DNA from: Sulfolobus tengchongensis
Lineage (GTDB): Archaea > Thermoproteota > Thermoprotei_A > Sulfolobales > Sulfolobaceae
Length of the DNA stretch: 64,000 nt
NCBI RefSeq assembly: GCF_036967215.1
Contig: NZ_CP146016.1
Coordinates: 2,109,337-2,173,336 of the forward strand
Reading direction: 5' to 3'
This document shows, one piece after another, positions 41,046-49,189 of this stretch (position 1 is the stretch's first letter; every line of letters starts with the position of its first letter). The translations under genes were made by a program, and so were the position numbers. Under the pieces are notes generated by a model, which had not been told where the DNA came from, did no database searches, and worked only from the letters and a program-made list of their open reading frames with translations.

Positions 41046-42682
41046 GACATATGGTAACAATAGTATTAAACAAATATAGCCTATTAGGTAAATTAAAGAT
41101 AACTGAAGATCAATTAGATAACTTGTTATTTAATCTCAAATCAGAAGTAAAACCTATTGATGAAAACAATATAGAAGTCGAAATAAATGCAGATAGGCTC
41201 GATTTATTATCATCAGATGGAATCGCTAGAGCGATAAAAGGCTTATTAGAAAGAGAGCTAGGAGAAGCTAAATATGAGGTTGTAAATACAGATTACAAGT
41301 TAATAGTCAATAATGTTAGAACAAGACCTTTTGCTCTAGCTGCAATAGTTTATAATTCAAAAATAGATTTGCAAGAGCTAATTCAATTTCAAGAAAAGCT
41401 TCATGCTACAATAGGAAGAAAAAGAAAAAAGGTCGCTATAGGTATACACGATTTAAAGAAGATAGACTCAAAGATAATAGAATATAAGGAAATTCCTCTC
41501 TCATATAGATTTGTCCCATTAAATGGTAGTATAGAACTTACAATTAGTGAAGTAATTGAGAGAACAGAACAAGGAAAGCTTTACGGACATATTTCAATTT
41601 CTAATGGAGTATCACCAGCTATATTACAAGATAATGGGCAAATATTAAGCGTACCCCCAATAATAAATTCAGATAAAACCAAACTTGACCAGAGTACTAG
41701 AGATTTCTTCATAGACGTTACCGGAACATCGTTTGAAGCTGTAGTACAAACGCTCGATCTAATAGTTTCGAACTTGGCAGAAGCAGGGGGAACTATAGGA
41801 AAAGTAAAAGTAGAGACTCCCATGAATTCGGAATCCCTATATTCGCCTCTACTTACTCATAAAACTCAAACAGTTAAAGTGGATTATATAAATAAAATTC
41901 TTGGGGTCAATTTAAGTGAAGAGGATTCATGCAAACATATAATGAGAATGAGAATGGACTGTAAAGCAGAAAGTGAACATATAAGGGTAATAGTTCCACA
42001 GTATAGAATAGATATTCTGAATGAGATAGATCTTGTAGAAGATATTTCAATGAGTATTGGTTATAACAACCTAGAGCCTTCTAAATACGTTCCTACAAAT
42101 TATGGTACTTATGACTATATGACCTTAGTTGAAAGGAAAATTAGGGAATTAAGCATTGGAGGAAACTTCGTAGAGATATTTAACTTCGTACTAACTAAAG
42201 ATACAAAATTACTTGAAGGAAATTACGTGAAGATACTTAACCCTATTTCTGAAGAATATAACGCGGTTAGAAATTCGTTAATCCCAATACTATTGGACTT
42301 CATATCTAAAAATCAACATGCGAGATTTCCAGTTAGAATTTTTGAAATAGGAGATGTAGTAGTTCAAAATGACCATAGTGACACTGGATTCATTAATGAT
42401 AGAAGAATAGCCTATGCAATAATGGATAGTAAGGTAAGCTATGAAGATATACAAGCTCCAGTTCACTATATTCTAAAATCGTTAGGAATTGAGGCATACT
42501 ATAAAGAAACAAAAAGCGAAATCTTTATAGAAGGTCGTGTAGCGTCTATAATGTATAATAAAGAGATAATAGGAATTATAGGCGAAATCCACCCATCCGT
42601 ACTTAGAAAATTTGATATAGAATATCCTACAGTAATAGCGGAATTATATCTTACAAAAATAGCTGAAAAACTTAAGAGCTAA
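41042..42682 (+). CDS. pheT: Phenylalanyl-tRNA synthetase beta subunit
   Basis: A 543-546-residue PheRS beta subunit of the shorter archaeal type. It opens with VTIVLNKYSLLGKL, then EIEINADRLDLLSSDGIARAIKG (B1/B5-type), the editing region around KVAIGIHDLKKIDSKIIEYKEIP, the B5 domain near 270-340, and the catalytic-like domain ending with RIFEIGDVVVQ and GEIHPSVLRKFDI. The start is the GTG at 41042, overlapping the pheS stop, or the ATG at 41051; the ATG is more like the family N-terminus. Confidence 0.94.
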   Translation: MRHMVTIVLNKYSLLGKLKITEDQLDNLLFNLKSEVKPIDENNIEVEINADRLDLLSSDGIARAIKGLLERELGEAKYEVVNTDYKLIVNNVRTRPFALAAIVYNSKIDLQELIQFQEKLHATIGRKRKKVAIGIHDLKKIDSKIIEYKEIPLSYRFVPLNGSIELTISEVIERTEQGKLYGHISISNGVSPAILQDNGQILSVPPIINSDKTKLDQSTRDFFIDVTGTSFEAVVQTLDLIVSNLAEAGGTIGKVKVETPMNSESLYSPLLTHKTQTVKVDYINKILGVNLSEEDSCKHIMRMRMDCKAESEHIRVIVPQYRIDILNEIDLVEDISMSIGYNNLEPSKYVPTNYGTYDYMTLVERKIRELSIGGNFVEIFNFVLTKDTKLLEGNYVKILNPISEEYNAVRNSLIPILLDFISKNQHARFPVRIFEIGDVVVQNDHSDTGFINDRRIAYAIMDSKVSYEDIQAPVHYILKSLGIEAYYKETKSEIFIEGRVASIMYNKEIIGIIGEIHPSVLRKFDIEYPTVIAELYLTKIAEKLKS

Positions 42683-42711
42683 TATAACAAGCGTATATGA
42701 GATGAGATTCA

Positions 42712-43473
42712 ATGCCATTCCTATTTACTGATGACGCGCGCATTTATTATGAAACAAGAGGAATTGGAAAGCCAATTGTACTTATTCATCATTTAGCCGG
42801 CAGTTATAAAAGTTGGAAATTTGTCGCGCCGGAGTTGTCATTAGATAACACCATTATCATTTATGATCTAAGAGGACATGGAAGATCATCCGTGTTAAAT
42901 ACGCCTTATTATATTGAGGATCATACAAGAGATCTAAGGAGTTTATTAGTTCAGTTAAATGTAACGAAACCCATTATTGTAGGGCATTCGTTAGGTACCC
43001 TAATAGCACTAGATTATGCTTTAAATTATCCAGTAGAAAAGCTAATACTCATCGGTGCTTTATATAAGGCGCCATCACGTGAAGCTTATGAAAAGTACGT
43101 ACGAATAGCGTTAAATTTTGGTATGCGTGCACTAGCAGAATATAGAAAAATATACAAGGAATTTGCAGAAAGTCTAACTGCAAATTATCAGGCGTGGAAT
43201 TCTCTTTTGGAAGTATATGAGGAAACTACACCCATAGGTTACAAAAATGCAGTAGAAGGTTTGTTAAGAGCTAAAGATTACTCTGATGAGATGAGTAGAA
43301 TAAGTGCGAAAACTCTTGTTATTTATGGAACATATGATGGATTAATCATAAACCAGTCAATTTTTAAGAATAATATGAAAGATATAGAGGTAAAAATTGT
43401 AGACGGTTATGGCCATTTTCTTAACTTCGAGAATCCAATACTATTATCGCAAATTATAAAGAGTTTCTTATGA
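42712..43473 (+). CDS. Alpha/beta hydrolase
   Basis: A 253-residue alpha/beta-hydrolase. The oxyanion area is [13 protein letters not shown], the nucleophile elbow is [14 protein letters not shown] (Ser93 or close), the Asp is in [11 protein letters not shown] and the His is in [18 protein letters not shown] is the standard strand-4 motif. It could be an esterase, lactonase or similar; the substrate is unknown. It follows pheT by about 30 nt. The 3' end overlaps the CinA-like gene by 20 nt in antisense. Confidence 0.88.
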   Translation: MPFLFTDDARIYYETRGIGKPIVLIHHLAGSYKSWKFVAPELSLDNTIIIYDLRGHGRSSVLNTPYYIEDHTRDLRSLLVQLNVTKPIIVGHSLGTLIALDYALNYPVEKLILIGALYKAPSREAYEKYVRIALNFGMRALAEYRKIYKEFAESLTANYQAWNSLLEVYEETTPIGYKNAVEGLLRAKDYSDEMSRISAKTLVIYGTYDGLIINQSIFKNNMKDIEVKIVDGYGHFLNFENPILLSQIIKSFL

Positions 43474-44251
43474 TTCCATTCAATTTCTTTATAGCGTCAA
43501 TTAGTTCATTCTTAACATTTTGTATTTTCACTTTGGCTTTATCTTCCTCTTTTTCATTTAATGCTATTTGTATTTCTAGTATTGGATGAGAGAGTTCATA
43601 ACTCTTAGGATGAGTTTTGATATACACATCATATTTCTTTACAAGGTCCTTCACGTACGGTGCTAAAGCTGATTCCATAACGTTTTCCACGTATATATAA
43701 TCCTCGAAATACTTTACATTAGGTTTATTTCTAATTAAGCCAGATTTTATGAAATTCTCTAACACATCTTCCATTTCTCTTGGAACGCCGGGTGTAGCTA
43801 ATATGTCGATATTGTTATAGTAAATATATATACCTGGAGCTATTCCTTGTTGATTATTTACCGGAATAGCACCAATAGGCATATAGGCCATCTTCTTTCT
43901 CTCTTCTGTAATAGGAATATTTCTTTTTCTATACTTTTCAAGAACCATTTCGAACGCTACTTTATTTAATTCTAATTCAACGCCTAATGCCTTTGCTAGT
44001 CCTTCCGCTGTCTTATCATCCCACGTAGGACCTAGCCCACCTGACGATATTATTATTTTTGGTTTTCTCGCTATAGCTTCTTTAAAAGCTGATACTATCT
44101 CATCTATTTCGTCCATAACTACGGTTATTCTTCTAACTACAAATCCTAATGATGTAAGCCTACGTCCAATATGAGATGCATTAGTATTTACAGTTTTTCC
44201 ACTAAGTACCTCATTACCTATGGTTATTATTTCCGCGAACCAATAATCCAT
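43454..44251 (-). CDS. CinA-like molybdopterin-binding domain protein
   Basis: About 265 residues if started at the ATG at 44251 ([18 protein letters not shown]); the open frame runs seven codons further. The MoCF-type domain shows [26 protein letters not shown] and [24 protein letters not shown], then [14 protein letters not shown] and [14 protein letters not shown], as in CinA/MoaB-like proteins. Archaeal stand-alone versions lack the C-terminal nicotinamide deamidase domain, as here. The role is unclear: possibly NMN/ADP-ribose pyrophosphate hydrolysis. Confidence 0.86.
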   Translation of the reverse strand: MDYWFAEIITIGNEVLSGKTVNTNASHIGRRLTSLGFVVRRITVVMDEIDEIVSAFKEAIARKPKIIISSGGLGPTWDDKTAEGLAKALGVELELNKVAFEMVLEKYRKRNIPITEERKKMAYMPIGAIPVNNQQGIAPGIYIYYNNIDILATPGVPREMEDVLENFIKSGLIRNKPNVKYFEDYIYVENVMESALAPYVKDLVKKYDVYIKTHPKSYELSHPILEIQIALNEKEEDKAKVKIQNVKNELIDAIKKLNGIIRNSL

Positions 44252-44292
44252 AAAAATATTAACTATCAGCATAAATTAAAACTTGAGTCTTT

Positions 44293-45498
44293 ATGTTCGA
44301 GAGATTTTTATCCAGCGAAACTAAATATCTACGAACTTCTGAAATTAGAGATTTGTTGAAATTAACTGAAGGAAAAAATGTAATTAGCCTAGCTGGAGGA
44401 CTACCTGATCCCCAAACTTTTCCAGTAGAAGAGATTAAAAAGATTACTGAAGACGTTTTAACAAATTATTCCGATAAGGCTTTACAATATACTGCGACGC
44501 CTGGAATATCTGAGTTTAGGAAAGAACTAGTAAATTTATCTAAATCAAGAGGTATTAGTGGAATAGACGAAAAAAATATTTTTGTGACGGTTGGAAGCCA
44601 AGAAGCACTTTACATGTTATTTAATATCTTACTTGATACTGGAGATAACGTATTAGTTGAGGCTCCAACTTATCTAGCCGCTCTTAATGCTATGAGAAGT
44701 AGAAGACCAAATTTTATCTCAGTTACGGTTACCGAAAAAGGACCAGATTTAAACGAGTTGGAAAGAAAAGTTAAAGAAAGTAATGCTAATGGAAAGAAAG
44801 TAAAGTTAATGTACGTTATACCAACAGCTCAAAATCCGGCGGGTACTACGATGAGTACAGAAGATAGAAAGAGACTTTTGGAAATTGCCGTAAAGTATGA
44901 TTTTCTAATATTTGAGGATGACGCTTATGGGTTCTTAGTATTCGAAGGAGAAAGTCCTCCACCAATTAAAGCCTTCGATAAAGAGGGAAGAGTTATCTAC
45001 ACTAGTACTTTCAGTAAAATACTCGCACCAGGTCTAAGATTAGGATGGGTAGTTGCCCATGAGGATTTCATAAAGGAGATGGAGTTGTACAAGCAAAATG
45101 TTGATCTACATACTCCCTCCTTATCACAGTATATTGCGATGGAAGCCATTAGAAGGGGCGTAATCCAGAATAATTTACCTAAAATAAGAAGAATATATAA
45201 GGAGAAAAGGGACATTATGTTAGAGGCAATAGAAACCTATTTCCCTAAAGGATCTAGATGGACCAGACCAGTTGGGGGGATGTTCATATTTGCATGGCTA
45301 CCGGAGAAAATCGATACAAGTAAAATGCTAGAGAAAGCACTACAAAGAGGTGTTGCGTATGTTCCGGGTGCTAGCTTTTATGCTGATTATAGCGGAAGAA
45401 ATACAATGAGATTAAACTTTAGTTTTCCAAAAAAGGAAGAGTTAACTGAAGGTATACGACGATTAGCGGAAACAATAAAACAAGAACTTTCTACTTAA
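44293..45498 (+). CDS. PLP-dependent aminotransferase (LysN/2-aminoadipate type)
   Basis: A 401-residue class I aminotransferase. Seen: [55 protein letters not shown] (Asn and Pro that hold the cofactor), [16 protein letters not shown] and the Schiff-base lysine in [17 protein letters not shown] (about 232-248). The group includes 2-aminoadipate aminotransferase LysN of the alpha-aminoadipate lysine route used by Sulfolobus, and related broad-range enzymes. Specificity cannot be fixed from sequence alone. The 3' end overlaps the MDR gene by 8 nt. Confidence 0.88.
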   Translation: MFERFLSSETKYLRTSEIRDLLKLTEGKNVISLAGGLPDPQTFPVEEIKKITEDVLTNYSDKALQYTATPGISEFRKELVNLSKSRGISGIDEKNIFVTVGSQEALYMLFNILLDTGDNVLVEAPTYLAALNAMRSRRPNFISVTVTEKGPDLNELERKVKESNANGKKVKLMYVIPTAQNPAGTTMSTEDRKRLLEIAVKYDFLIFEDDAYGFLVFEGESPPPIKAFDKEGRVIYTSTFSKILAPGLRLGWVVAHEDFIKEMELYKQNVDLHTPSLSQYIAMEAIRRGVIQNNLPKIRRIYKEKRDIMLEAIETYFPKGSRWTRPVGGMFIFAWLPEKIDTSKMLEKALQRGVAYVPGASFYADYSGRNTMRLNFSFPKKEELTEGIRRLAETIKQELST

Positions 45499-46354
45499 AA
45501 ATTTCATCTACCTTTATTATAACACCAGCCTTTGACGCTGGAAAGGAGGCTAAAAGATCATTAGAGAAAGCAACTAATTCGCTAAATAATTTATCACTAA
45601 TTTTTTTATCAATAAACTCTAAGGCTCCATCAATTTCCTTAGGAATAATAAACCTTATTTTATTGGAAGAGACAAGAGGCCACGTATTCATTAGCTTAGG
45701 CATTATTACCCTAGTATTTGATTTTGATATATCGTCTAAAAATGCTCTTACCCACGATTTAAATGTTGTAATTATAATGTTGTCCCACTCTTGTGAAAGA
45801 TGTCGAGTTTCCTCTACACCTATTATTTTTGGACTTACACCATCCTCTCTATATATGATAACCTTACTTACAATATCCTTTAAATAGAGAGCTGAGATAA
45901 TTCCATAAAGTCCACTTCCTATTATTAGCGTATTGCCATTATTAATATAATTGGGTAATTGTAAAGCAAAGCTTGCATAAGGATAAAGTATGTATTTCTC
46001 ACTAAATTTTGACTGAGGTAAGAGGACTATACTATCAAAAGGTATGGAAGCCTTCTCCGATAACAATCCATCTATCTCTGTTCCAATTCCACCATACGTT
46101 TGTGAATACGGCAGTACCAGTACCAATTTTCCTTCTAAACTTTTATCAATATCTAATCCTACACTTTCAATCTTTCCTATACCAGTAGAACCCAATATTC
46201 TAAACGGCTCTACCCACAATAAACCAACATATATAGCGTTCTCTAAACCATTTATAAGAACCCTTGTTGGCCTTATTAAGACAAAATCCCTATTAACTTC
46301 TTTTTCTGGGACGTCATTTATAGTAATACCAAGGTTAAATGTTAGTGCTTTCAT
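45491..46354 (-). CDS. MDR-superfamily (alcohol dehydrogenase-like) protein lacking zinc ligands
   Basis: A 287-residue protein with an N-terminal GroES-like half ([51 protein letters not shown]) and a Rossmann half ([18 protein letters not shown]). The catalytic-zinc Cys and GHE of true alcohol/glucose dehydrogenases are missing; the GHE position reads GST. It is about 60 residues shorter than usual. I expect either a zinc-independent reductase or a protein that has lost catalysis. It is convergent with the aminotransferase and divergent from the HTH gene. Confidence 0.7.
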   Translation of the reverse strand: MKALTFNLGITINDVPEKEVNRDFVLIRPTRVLINGLENAIYVGLLWVEPFRILGSTGIGKIESVGLDIDKSLEGKLVLVLPYSQTYGGIGTEIDGLLSEKASIPFDSIVLLPQSKFSEKYILYPYASFALQLPNYINNGNTLIIGSGLYGIISALYLKDIVSKVIIYREDGVSPKIIGVEETRHLSQEWDNIIITTFKSWVRAFLDDISKSNTRVIMPKLMNTWPLVSSNKIRFIIPKEIDGALEFIDKKISDKLFSELVAFSNDLLASFPASKAGVIIKVDEIFK

Positions 46355-46410
46355 CTGAAGGACTTACTCTTACTGCTTATTAAAGTTTATAATTTAAGCT
46401 AGTAACGCAG

Positions 46411-46779
46411 ATGGAAAAGGCAATTCATAATCTAGGAAAAGATGCTAGGCTTCATATAATTCATATACTTTTACGGAATAGAGGAAAAAAAGAATTAGCT
46501 GATGAATTGGGAATAACACCAGCTGCAATTACTAAGTACTTGAAGGGGATAACACATCCTAGTGATGAGATAATTAAAAAGAGTATCCAAATAGCAAGTG
46601 ATGAGGAGTATAATGAGATAATTAAAACAATAATTACTGACTTAACTGAGGCATTGATAGAACTTATAGAAAATGTGGATATAGAAATGATTATAGAAAA
46701 TGAAAATACAGTAAAGCTTAAAAAAATGCTAGAAAGGGCTTTCAATGAGGCATTATCAACTTCTTCTAGCCTCGTATAA
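46411..46779 (+). CDS. HTH transcriptional regulator
   Basis: A 122-residue protein with a Cro/CI-type helix-turn-helix near the N-terminus: KKELADELGITPAAITKYLKGITHPSDEIIKKSI (about 23-56). The rest is a helical, acidic domain (ITDLTEALIELIENVDIEMIIENENTVKLKKMLERAF) that probably oligomerises. The last 24 nt overlap the convergent cysteine-containing gene. Its target is unknown; the divergent MDR gene is the nearest candidate. Confidence 0.78.
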   Translation: MEKAIHNLGKDARLHIIHILLRNRGKKELADELGITPAAITKYLKGITHPSDEIIKKSIQIASDEEYNEIIKTIITDLTEALIELIENVDIEMIIENENTVKLKKMLERAFNEALSTSSSLV

Positions 46780-47145
46780 CGGACATACAATACATATTTC
46801 TGGAAACTTTGAAACAACTACCCTTTTAGTTCCATCATCATTTATAATTATAGCCTCATTAGGTATTCCAAGTTTATTTTCATCACTTATATTCCATGCT
46901 TGACACGCAAAGTTTAGTACGTGTTTGCAAGTTTTAGATTTCCATATACCTTGTGATTTAGCTACATTAATCCAGGTGAGATTTCTAGTTAAATTGTCAA
47001 TTATAGTGTAAATTTTCTTATGTTCCTCATCATTGCTATTTTTAATGTTCTTAAGTTCTTCCGCTAATTGTCTAATTTCTTGTTCAAGGTCAGACGTAGA
47101 TAGAAGAATAACATTCGGTTTTAAATTATCCTCTATAGAACTCAT
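46756..47145 (-). CDS. Cysteine-containing protein of unknown function
   Basis: A 129-residue protein. Residues 15-60 form a predicted coiled coil ([36 protein letters not shown]). The C-terminal half holds four cysteines: [13 protein letters not shown] (Cx6C) and [11 protein letters not shown] (CxxC). The set could bind zinc or an Fe-S cluster. I know no named family. It lies head-to-head with the DUF2192-like gene and tail-to-tail with the HTH gene. Confidence 0.65.
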   Translation of the reverse strand: MSSIEDNLKPNVILLSTSDLEQEIRQLAEELKNIKNSNDEEHKKIYTIIDNLTRNLTWINVAKSQGIWKSKTCKHVLNFACQAWNISDENKLGIPNEAIIINDDGTKRVVVSKFPEICIVCPLYEARRS

Positions 47146-47211
47146 GATAAACTACTTAATATAGTACACCTTATAAAGAAATGTGCACATAAAGTTAAGA
47201 GGGAATTAACA

Positions 47212-47907
47212 ATGGTAAAGGAGATCTACAGAGAGAGAGTTAAAGTCCTTACTGATATATGGAGCTTATTGACAAACAGTTGGGAATCACTAAATAGAGA
47301 AGATGTGATAGAAATTATAAAGGGCGCATATAATAAAAGAAATATTAAACCATTTAGGGGATTCAATGCTGATGGTCTATATGAAAAGGAGCTAATAAGC
47401 CTCTTTGTAGTGGGAAAATATGGATTAGGCCTTTTTGAAGATAACAAACCAATATTTGACAAATTACTAGTTAAAGAGGAAGAATATGACAATATTTCAA
47501 AAATAATATTAAATGGAAATGCTGACGAAGCATATGAGAAATCTGGTAATAATAAAGAGACTTTGGCTAGAGCTTTAAGGACAATATTCACTCAAATAGT
47601 ATTTTCTTTTGAATCAGAAGATAAAATGTACAAGTCCCTTAGAAATCTTAATACATCTAATAAAGACGAAGTTAAGCATACCGCTAAAAGCTTTTCTAGA
47701 TTTTACACTGCATTTAAGCTAGCTGAAGGTATAGCTGAAGGAACAATAAGAGATAAACTTACTTACATCGCAACTAAAAAAGCTTTGGCAATATCTATAG
47801 GTATAGAATATCCGTTACCTAAAATGAACTATGTGGCATTAATAGCTAAAGAGGTATTTAATGTAAATAAGAAAACATTAACAAAGATTTTAGGTACAAA
47901 GGTATAA
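47212..47907 (+). CDS. DUF2192-like crenarchaeal protein
   Basis: A 231-residue helical protein. Conserved-looking segments are [49 protein letters not shown] (about 42-70) and [40 protein letters not shown] (about 163-200). I believe this is the DUF2192 family, found only in crenarchaea; the role is unknown. It is followed 41 nt later by the CBS-domain gene on the same strand. Confidence 0.6.
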   Translation: MVKEIYRERVKVLTDIWSLLTNSWESLNREDVIEIIKGAYNKRNIKPFRGFNADGLYEKELISLFVVGKYGLGLFEDNKPIFDKLLVKEEEYDNISKIILNGNADEAYEKSGNNKETLARALRTIFTQIVFSFESEDKMYKSLRNLNTSNKDEVKHTAKSFSRFYTAFKLAEGIAEGTIRDKLTYIATKKALAISIGIEYPLPKMNYVALIAKEVFNVNKKTLTKILGTKV

Positions 47908-47948
47908 GCATAGATATTTTAAACTACTAAATAAATTATAATTAAGGT

Positions 47949-48851
47949 ATGCAGAATCTTTCACCTACTCAAAGGGAGATATTATTAGCGCTTACCGATC
48001 TTTACAATAGACAAAAAAGAATGATAAAAAGTAAAGAAGTTGCTGATATTATAGGAAAAGATGAGGGAACTGTAAGAAATATTATACTAAGTTTAAAAGT
48101 ACTAGGACTAGTCGAGTCTAAACCAGGGCCTAATGGAGGATATATGCCAACACTAAAAGCATATGAGATTATAAATAACCCTACATTAACCCCCATTTTA
48201 GATAAACTAAATCTCTACAAGGGAATGATAGAAACTGACATCAAAGTGGAAAATATTGAAATTATAGATATAACTAACCCTACAGCTAACAGAGTTCTAC
48301 TTAAAGTGGAAGGAGATCTTAGAAAACTAAAGGTGGGAGATCCGGTTAGGCTTGGCCCTACTCCATATAGCAGATTAGTAATTGAGGGTTTAATCTTACA
48401 TTTAGATGAAAATAGTAAAGAAGTAGTAGTTGATGTTAAGAGAATGATAAGTATTCCTAAGGAAAAGGTAAGAAATTTAATATCTAAGAGACTAATTGCG
48501 CTGAAACCAGAAACTAGTCTAAGAGAAGCCTCTATGATCTTCTATAAGGAGGCAATAAGAGGAGCACCAGTTATAAATCAAGAGGAAAAGGTAGTCGGAA
48601 TTCTCACAACTGCTGATATAATTAAGGCTTTCTTTGAAGGCAATTACGATGCTAAGGTATCGGATTACATGAAGACTAATGTGATTAGCATAAATGAAAA
48701 TGAAGACGTATTAGATGCTATAAGAAAAATGATAATATACAATGTAGGTAGGTTATTAGTGATTGATAGTAACAGCAAGGCAGTGGGTATCGTGACAAGA
48801 ACCGACATATTAAGATCAATAGCGGGTTTAGAAGGATTATGGACAGTTTAA
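47949..48851 (+). CDS. HTH and CBS-pair domain regulator
   Basis: A 300-residue protein. An N-terminal winged helix (about 1-70; TQREILLALTDLYNRQ..., DEGTVRNIILSLKVLGLVESKPGPNGGYMPT) is followed by a beta-rich linker (80-180) and two CBS motifs (about 185-235 and 243-297; GAPVINQEEKVVGILTTADIIKAF, VGRLLVIDSNSKAVGIVTRTDILRSI). CBS pairs usually sense adenine nucleotides or SAM, so this is probably a metabolite-responsive transcription factor. The 3' end overlaps the JAMM-like gene by 13 nt. Confidence 0.88.
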   Translation: MQNLSPTQREILLALTDLYNRQKRMIKSKEVADIIGKDEGTVRNIILSLKVLGLVESKPGPNGGYMPTLKAYEIINNPTLTPILDKLNLYKGMIETDIKVENIEIIDITNPTANRVLLKVEGDLRKLKVGDPVRLGPTPYSRLVIEGLILHLDENSKEVVVDVKRMISIPKEKVRNLISKRLIALKPETSLREASMIFYKEAIRGAPVINQEEKVVGILTTADIIKAFFEGNYDAKVSDYMKTNVISINENEDVLDAIRKMIIYNVGRLLVIDSNSKAVGIVTRTDILRSIAGLEGLWTV

Positions 48852-49189
48852 AAGAGAGATGCGGAATAATATGCGATAGTAATTTTTATGAAATAGAAAA
48901 TGTAAGTATTATAGATCAAGAATTCGTATGTGACCCTATAAAATTTTATGAGATTTTAATGAAAATATGTAAAGGTAATATTCAAGCTATAGTACACACT
49001 CATAATGAAGAATGTGAACCTAGTTATAAGGATATTAGTTCAATGAAGATATGGGATGTGGTATGGATTATTTTATCTAAAAAATGCATTAGGGGTGTAA
49101 TTTACCTAAACGGACGTATATTCGAGATCGATATTCACTCCTTTCTGTCTCAAGAACTCTATAACTCTATCATGAAGCTTCTTCATTAA
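48839..49189 (+). CDS. Compact JAMM/MPN+ (Prok-JAB) metalloprotease-like protein
   Basis: A 116-residue protein whose motifs fit the Prok-JAB/Mov34 family of zinc isopeptidases. The Glu-(x)-CG start is ERCGIICDSNFYEIENVS (Glu6), and the zinc motif is VHTHNEECEPSYKD (His53, His55, Ser62, Asp65), close to HxHx7Sx2D but with one residue fewer between the second His and Ser. WDVVWIILSKKCIRGVIYLNG follows as the next strands. Archaeal relatives remove ubiquitin-like SAMP/Urm1 modifiers or act on sulfur carriers. It is linked to the CBS gene (13-nt overlap). Its final 84 nt are antisense to the end of the helicase gene. Confidence 0.68.
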   Translation: MDSLKERCGIICDSNFYEIENVSIIDQEFVCDPIKFYEILMKICKGNIQAIVHTHNEECEPSYKDISSMKIWDVVWIILSKKCIRGVIYLNGRIFEIDIHSFLSQELYNSIMKLLH

